A stretch of 18,049 nucleotides of DNA from Rhodospirillaceae bacterium (GTDB taxonomy: Bacteria; Pseudomonadota; Alphaproteobacteria; MPNO01; UBA2964), in the NCBI GenBank assembly GCA_018660305.1, contig JABJKO010000222.1, positions 1 to 18,049 on the forward strand. Direction: 5' to 3'. Shown here piece after piece: positions 13,714 through 18,049 of this stretch. How positions within the stretch are numbered: the first letter of the stretch is position 1; every line of letters starts with the position of its first letter. The notes beneath the pieces were generated by a model, which did no database searches, had not been told where the DNA came from, and saw nothing but the letters and a program-made list of their open reading frames with translations. A program made the position numbers and the translations under genes.

Positions 13714-16116
13714 ATGAAATTCACCCTGGGCTGGCTCAAGGAACATCTCGAGACCGACGCATCGCTCGACGACATCACCGACCGGTTGTCCATGCTCGGG
13801 CTCGAAGTCGAGGAAATCGACAATCGCGGCGACGCCATCGGCGCCTTCGTCATCGGCGAGGTCAAGGAAGCCCGGCAGCACCCCAATGCCGACCGGCTGC
13901 AGATTTGCATGGTCGAGGCCGGAGACGGCGTCATGCAGGTGGTGTGCGGCGCGCCCAACGCGCGGACCGGGCTTAAAGGCGTATTCGCCCCCAGCGGGAC
14001 TTACATCCCGGGCACGGACATGACCCTCAAGAAGGCCAAGATCCGCGGCGAGGATTCCAACGGCATGCTGTGCTCCGAAAAGGAGATGGGGCTGTCGGGA
14101 GATCATGAAGGCATCATCGAACTGCCCGCAGACGCCCCGGTCGGGGCGCCGTGGGCCGCCTGGGCCGGGATGGACGATCCGATCATCGATATCGCGCTGA
14201 CCCCCAATCGCGGCGACTGCGCGTCGGTCCGCGGCATCGCCCGCGATCTCGCCGCCGCCGGTCTGGGGACACTGAAGCCGCTGGACGGCAAGCCCGTTAA
14301 GGGCGCCTTCGCCTCCCCCATCAAATGGCTGCGCGATTTCCCCGCCCATAGCGGCGATGCCTGCCCCCTGGTGGTCGGGCGCTATTTCCGCAATGTGAAA
14401 AACGGTCCGAGCCCGCAATGGCTGCAGGACCGGCTGCGCGCCATCGGGCTCAGGCCCATATCGGCTCTGGTGGATATCACCAACTGGTCGACCTTCGATC
14501 TCGGCCGGCCGCTGCACGTGTTCGATGCCGACGCAATAGCCGGCGACCTGACCATGCGGTTCGCCCGCGCCGGAGAAACCCTCGGCGCGCTGGACGAGCG
14601 CGACTACACCCTCCATGACGGCATGATCGTCATCGCCGACGATGACGGGGTTCAGGGCATCGGCGGGGTGATGGGCGGCGCCGGATCGGGCTGTACCGAA
14701 GAGACCACCAACGTATTCCTTGAGGTCGCCCTGTTCGACCCCATCGCCATCGCGGAGACCGGCCGCAAGCTCGGCATCGCCTCCGACGCGCGCTATCGGT
14801 TTGAGCGCGGCATCGATCCCACCTCGGCGGTTTGGGGCACGGAAATCGCCACGCGCCTGATCCTCGATCTGTGTGGCGGGGAAGCCTCGGAAATCGTCGC
14901 CGCCGGTGAAGCGCCGTCCTGGCAGCGCGATTGTTTTCTCCGCGCGCCGCGGGTGCTGTCGCTGGGCGGGATCGATGTCCCCATCGCGGAATCCGAAAGC
15001 ATCCTGACCACCCTCGGCTTCGAGACCCGCATCGACGGCAACATTCTTCATTGCGCCATCCCGCCCTGGCGGCCGGATATCGAGGGCGAGGCGGACCTTG
15101 TCGAGGAAGTCCTGCGGATCCACGGCTACGACAAGATCCCGAGCCTCGATCTGGCGCGCTCGGGCACCGTGCCGAAACCGGTGCGCGATGCCGCCCAGCA
15201 GCGGGCCGAATTTGCCCGGCGCGCCCTGGCGGCGCGGGGCCTGGTGGAGGCCGTCACCTATTCCTTCATGGACGAGAAAAGCGCGGCGCTGTTTGGCGGG
15301 GTCACCGACAGCGTCCGGCTGGTCAATCCCATCAGCGCCGATCTGGCTGTCATGCGCCCGTCGATCCTGCCCAATCTGGTGGCCGCCATCGCGCGCAACC
15401 AGGCCCGTGGCGCCGAGAACCCCGCCCTGTTCGAGCTGGGTCCGCAATATGCCGACGACACACCGGAGGGCCAGGCACTGGTCGCCGCCGGTGTCCGGGC
15501 CGGCAGCACCGGTCCCCGCGACTGGGCCGCGACCCCCCGGCCGGTGGATGCGCTGGATGCCAAGGCCGATGCGCTGGCGACGCTGGAAGCCGCCGGTGCG
15601 CCGGTGGCCAATCTGCAGATCAGCAATGATGCGCCGGACTGGTATCATCCCGGCCGGTCGGCCTGTGCCCGGCTTGGGCCTACAATTCTGGCCCAGTTCG
15701 GCGAGCTGCATCCGCGCATCGCGAGCGCCCTGGAAGCCGATGGCCCCATCGCCGCCTTCGAGGTGTTTCTCGAAAACGTTCCCCCGGCACGCAAGAAAGC
15801 CGGCGCCGCCAAGCCGCTGCTCACCCTGTCCGCGTTCCAGCCGGTCCATCGCGACTTCGCCTTCATCGTGGACGAGGATGTCGCCGCCGGCGATGTGATC
15901 AAATCCATCAAAGGCACCGACCGGGCGCTCATAACGGATGTCGCCCTGTTCGATGTCTATCGCGGCAAGGGCGTCGAAGACGGCAAGAAATCCCTCGCCC
16001 TGGCGGTCACTCTTCGGCCCACCGACGCCACCATGACCGACGAGGAAATTGACGCCATCGCCGACAAGATCGTCGCCGCCGTCGCCAAGCAGAATGGTGG
16101 GGTTCTGCGGGGATAG
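13714..16116 (+). CDS. pheT: Phenylalanine--tRNA ligase beta subunit
   Basis: This 800-residue beta subunit is of normal bacterial length. Domains in order: the opening B1 region MKFTLGWLKEHLETDASLDD; the tRNA-binding OB fold (about 39-150, IGEVKEARQHPNADRLQICMV to MLCSEKEMGLS); B3/B4 (about 210-360), which carries editing of mischarged Tyr-tRNA in this family; B5 (about 400-470, IPPWRPDIEGEADLVEEVLR); the catalytic-like core; and a C-terminal ferredoxin-fold anticodon-binding domain (from about 705, FQPVHRDFAFIVDEDV). No truncation or frameshift is seen. GGGGG lies upstream of the ATG. The gene is the last of the translation cluster. The ihfA gene that follows pheT in E. coli is not here. 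Confidence 0.97.
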   Translation: MKFTLGWLKEHLETDASLDDITDRLSMLGLEVEEIDNRGDAIGAFVIGEVKEARQHPNADRLQICMVEAGDGVMQVVCGAPNARTGLKGVFAPSGTYIPGTDMTLKKAKIRGEDSNGMLCSEKEMGLSGDHEGIIELPADAPVGAPWAAWAGMDDPIIDIALTPNRGDCASVRGIARDLAAAGLGTLKPLDGKPVKGAFASPIKWLRDFPAHSGDACPLVVGRYFRNVKNGPSPQWLQDRLRAIGLRPISALVDITNWSTFDLGRPLHVFDADAIAGDLTMRFARAGETLGALDERDYTLHDGMIVIADDDGVQGIGGVMGGAGSGCTEETTNVFLEVALFDPIAIAETGRKLGIASDARYRFERGIDPTSAVWGTEIATRLILDLCGGEASEIVAAGEAPSWQRDCFLRAPRVLSLGGIDVPIAESESILTTLGFETRIDGNILHCAIPPWRPDIEGEADLVEEVLRIHGYDKIPSLDLARSGTVPKPVRDAAQQRAEFARRALAARGLVEAVTYSFMDEKSAALFGGVTDSVRLVNPISADLAVMRPSILPNLVAAIARNQARGAENPALFELGPQYADDTPEGQALVAAGVRAGSTGPRDWAATPRPVDALDAKADALATLEAAGAPVANLQISNDAPDWYHPGRSACARLGPTILAQFGELHPRIASALEADGPIAAFEVFLENVPPARKKAGAAKPLLTLSAFQPVHRDFAFIVDEDVAAGDVIKSIKGTDRALITDVALFDVYRGKGVEDGKKSLALAVTLRPTDATMTDEEIDAIADKIVAAVAKQNGGVLRG

Positions 16117-16179
16117 AGCAGTATCCCGTGGGTTGCGAATCACTCTGGCCCTTCCTATCTTGATGGGGGAGGGCATCAC

Positions 16180-16680
16180 ATGAAAAAAGTTCTTATCTCA
16201 TTGGTCATCGGCGGGATCGTTGGTGGCGTTATCGGATTCGCCGGCGGTATCGTTGGTTTCCCCTACTTGTTTCCACCTCCGGCGGCCAATGAGCAGGTCG
16301 CCGACCGCGCCTCCAAAACCGTTGTGGCGGCCGGTATGTTTATTCATGCCAACCCGTCCGACCCCATCCATTACGGCAGCGGCAAGGTGGAGCTTCTGAA
16401 GGGCGCGGATGGTGCCCGCATCGTCCATCTTCAGTCCGATTTCAAAGTCGGGCCGGGACCGCGGTTCCATATCTATCTGGCGGATCGCGCCGACATCAAG
16501 ACCAACGACGATTTCGAAGCCGCCAAGGTCACAGACCTGGGCATGATCCGTGCCTTCGAAGGGAGCCAGATTTACAAGATACCCGCGTCGGTCGATCTCA
16601 CACCGGTCAAAAGTGTGGTGGTCTGGTGCAAGGAGTTCGGCGTGCTCATCACGCCCGCGACGCTGAAGAAGGGCGTTTAG
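16180..16680 (+). CDS. Membrane-anchored DM13-domain protein
   Basis: This is a 166-residue protein. Residues 4-28 are a single glycine-rich membrane segment (LISLVIGGIVGGVIGFAGGIVGF) with GxxxG spacing, followed by a proline-rich linker. Residues about 48-165 match the DM13 pattern: AAGMFIHANPSDPIHYGSG (50-68), LQSDFKVGPGPRFHIYLA (84-101), and IYKIPASVDLTPVKSVVVWC (131-150), where W149 and C150 are characteristic. DM13 domains have been proposed to take part in extracytoplasmic electron transfer, and the function here is unproven. The domain should face the periplasm. GGAGGG lies 7 bases before the ATG. It is 63 bases after pheT and could be read from the same transcript, but no functional link to translation is apparent. 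Confidence 0.82.
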   Translation: MKKVLISLVIGGIVGGVIGFAGGIVGFPYLFPPPAANEQVADRASKTVVAAGMFIHANPSDPIHYGSGKVELLKGADGARIVHLQSDFKVGPGPRFHIYLADRADIKTNDDFEAAKVTDLGMIRAFEGSQIYKIPASVDLTPVKSVVVWCKEFGVLITPATLKKGV

Positions 16681-16718
16681 AGACCCCAAATTCATGGTCG
16701 GGGCTGTCTCCCCCCTCC

Positions 16719-16856
16719 CTGTATCCGCTTCGCGGCTACAGCCTCCCCCACGATGGGGGAGGGGAAATTAAAGTTGGAATCCGCTGCATACACTTTTCCT
16801 CCCCACTCTATAGGGAGGGGAGGTGTAGGTGGGGGGTCGCGCGCCGTCCGGCGCGC
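16719..16856. repeat. Cluster of four hairpins in the DM13-GST spacer
   Basis: The 276-base spacer 16681-16956 has no gene but is full of palindromes. CTGTATCCGC-TTC-GCGGCTACAG is at 16719-16741 (one mismatch). CCTCCCCCA-CGA-TGGGGGAGG is at 16742-16762. CCTCCCC (16798-16804) pairs with GGGGAGG (16817-16823). GCGCGCCG-TC-CGGCGCGC is at 16839-16856, followed by AAAA. C/G tracts alternate between strands. It resembles dispersed intergenic repeat clusters and may also stop transcription after the DM13 gene. Confidence 0.7.
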
Positions 16857-16956
16857 AAAACGTCAATGCAGCACGTAAACCGGACAGCAATGGACTTGAC
16901 CCGGATATCCGGGAAATGGTTCGAATGGCCCCCATCCTTCCCATTGGAACGCACCC

Positions 16957-17706
16957 ATGACCCTCACCCTCTATAATTTTCCGCAATCGACCTGCAGCCA
17001 GAAAGTACGTCTGGTGCTGTGGGAAAAGGGACTGCCGTTCGAGGACCGCATCGTCGATCACAAGAGCCGTGAGCATCTGCAGCCGCCTTACCTGGCGCTG
17101 AACCCCAACGGGGTGGTGCCGACGCTGGTGCATGATGACGAGGTCATTATCGATTCATCGGTGATCGTGGAATATCTCGATGAGGTGTTTCCCGAAAATT
17201 CCCTGTCCATGCCCGACGCCGTGGGCCGCGCCCATCTGCGCAAATGGCTGCGCTATTTCGAGGAGGTGCCGACACCGGCCATCCGGGTGCCGTCCTTCAA
17301 CCAGTATCTGGTCAAGCGCTACGCCACCATGTCCGAAGACCAATATGCCGAGATGGCGGACAACCATCCCATCCGCAAGCATTTTTACCAGCGCCTGAAC
17401 AAAAGCAGCTTCAGCGACAGCGAAACCGGCGAGGCCCTGGACCGGCTGCAGCAGACCGCCGACCGGGTGGAAAGCGCGCTGGGCGCCGATGGGCGGCCAT
17501 GGCTGATGGGCGAGCGGATTACCCTGGCCGATGCCTGTCTGCTGCCCACCATAGACCGCGCCGCCGATCTGGGTCTCGGCCGTCTGTGGGAGGGCACGCA
17601 TCCCGCCGTGACCGGATGGTATGAACGCTACCGGGAACGTGAAGCTTATAAAAAGACGTATTATCCGGGTACCCGCCTGACCGAAATTTTCGCCAGCGCC
17701 GGGTGA
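16957..17706 (+). CDS. Glutathione S-transferase family protein
   Basis: This 249-residue GST is longer than the one at 3569 and not a close copy of it. The N-terminal thioredoxin-like domain has LYNFPQSTCSQKVR, where S11, T12 or C13 is the likely glutathione-activating residue. It also has the cis-proline V54-P55 (GVVPTLV) and the turn D66-S67-S68. The C-terminal helical domain carries an insertion around 110-160 rich in charged residues, the N-capping motif RITLAD (187-192) and the tail YYPGTRLTEIF. This longer C-terminal domain suggests a dehalogenase- or etherase-like GST branch rather than a housekeeping one, but that is inference. The ribosome site is weak. The upstream 276 bases are a hairpin-rich spacer. 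Confidence 0.88.
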   Translation: MTLTLYNFPQSTCSQKVRLVLWEKGLPFEDRIVDHKSREHLQPPYLALNPNGVVPTLVHDDEVIIDSSVIVEYLDEVFPENSLSMPDAVGRAHLRKWLRYFEEVPTPAIRVPSFNQYLVKRYATMSEDQYAEMADNHPIRKHFYQRLNKSSFSDSETGEALDRLQQTADRVESALGADGRPWLMGERITLADACLLPTIDRAADLGLGRLWEGTHPAVTGWYERYREREAYKKTYYPGTRLTEIFASAG

Positions 17707-17763
17707 TCAGACTCCGGCTGACTAGATCGTGCCGGGATTACGGGTCCCAATGACGGCCATCGA

Positions 17764-18049
17764 TTAAGATTCTGTTCACCATTTCCACGGCAAAAATCAG
17801 GCGTTGCAAGCCACTTGCCGTAAACCGCCCGACTCCTTATGTTCCGCCGGACTCTAATGAACAGAACGGAACCAGCCCTCTCCCCCTCCCGGCCACCCAT
17901 CGCGAGTATCCTGTGGGTGGCCGGGAGGGGGAGAGGGCTGGTTCCGTTCTGTTCATTAGAGTCCGGCGGAACATAAGGAGTCGGGCGGTTTACGGCAAGT
18001 GGCTTGCAACGCCTGATTTTTGCCGTGGAAATGGTGAACAGAATCTTAA
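17764..18049. repeat. 136-bp perfect inverted repeat at the window end
   Basis: Bases 17764-17899 and 17914-18049 are exact reverse complements, with a 14-base unpaired centre (TCGCGAGTATCCTG, 17900-17913). The symmetry runs to the very last base. The inner 30 bases of the left arm (17868-17897) match the hairpin repeat at 3352-3381 with two mismatches. The outer arm is unrelated single-copy-looking sequence. The rest of the 343-base region after the GST stop (17707-17763) shows nothing recognisable, and no gene is seen here. The right half may be a sequencing or assembly fold-back. Confidence 0.95.

Noticed and set aside
13255..16179. A 974-codon open frame on the minus strand opposite pheT
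   Set aside because: It is antisense to an intact, fully recognisable pheT/pheS 3' region. It is low-complexity in composition (Gly, Arg, Asp, Ala), as expected from the GC-rich codons of the other strand, and shows no known domain.
17661..17900. 79-codon minus-strand frame at the end of the last GST
   Set aside because: It crosses the terminal palindrome and the GST 3' end, and has no ribosome site and no recognisable domain.
17764..18049. Covalently closed hairpin telomere of a linear replicon
   Set aside because: A resolved hairpin telomere read through its end would have an almost perfect centre, whereas here 14 central bases are unpaired. The centre also belongs to a dispersed repeat found elsewhere in the window.

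Overview
The window is a gene-dense, GC-rich stretch of bacterial chromosome. It most likely comes from an alphaproteobacterium, perhaps of the Rhodospirillales type. The evidence is the IF3 N-terminus of the MARRPY type, translated from a rare ATC start codon, the gene style around it, and the intergenic palindromes of the 'GTCATCCTCGCAC' kind. Lineage below class is inference. No tRNA, rRNA, CRISPR array, transposase or phage gene is visible.

Left part (27-3298, minus strand): a probable four-gene operon built of two pairs of tandem paralogues. Two proteins of the 4,5-dihydroxyphthalate decarboxylase / type-2 periplasmic-binding fold come first. Two 191-residue 3-His cupins of the cysteine-dioxygenase-like kind follow. 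It looks like an uncharacterised catabolic cassette. A 270-base divergent region holding a large hairpin repeat separates it from a glutathione S-transferase gene (3569-4237).

Middle (4264-9023): an exported TPR protein and an atypical SDR are divergent from each other. An ABHD10-like alpha/beta hydrolase is divergent from a two-gene glycosyltransferase operon (GT4 then GT9, overlapping by 11 bases). The GT pair most likely acts in lipopolysaccharide or cell-surface glycan assembly.

Core (9089-16116, plus strand): the translation cluster thrS-infC-rpmI-rplT-pheS-pheT, in the same order as in Escherichia coli. It encodes ThrRS, IF3, L35, L20 and both PheRS subunits. Visible control signals include an ATC start on infC with a good Shine-Dalgarno sequence, a consensus-like sigma-70 promoter and leader hairpin before rpmI, and a mini-ORF whose stop overlaps the thrS start. 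pheS and pheT are split by 154 bases carrying a REP-like palindromic element.

Right end (16180-18049): a membrane-anchored DM13-domain protein, a hairpin-rich spacer, a second GST, and then a 136-base perfect inverted repeat that runs exactly to the last base. The terminal palindrome shares a 30-base core with the hairpin repeat at 3352-3496. Its outer arms look more like a fold-back or assembly artefact than biology, and should be checked before the end is trusted.
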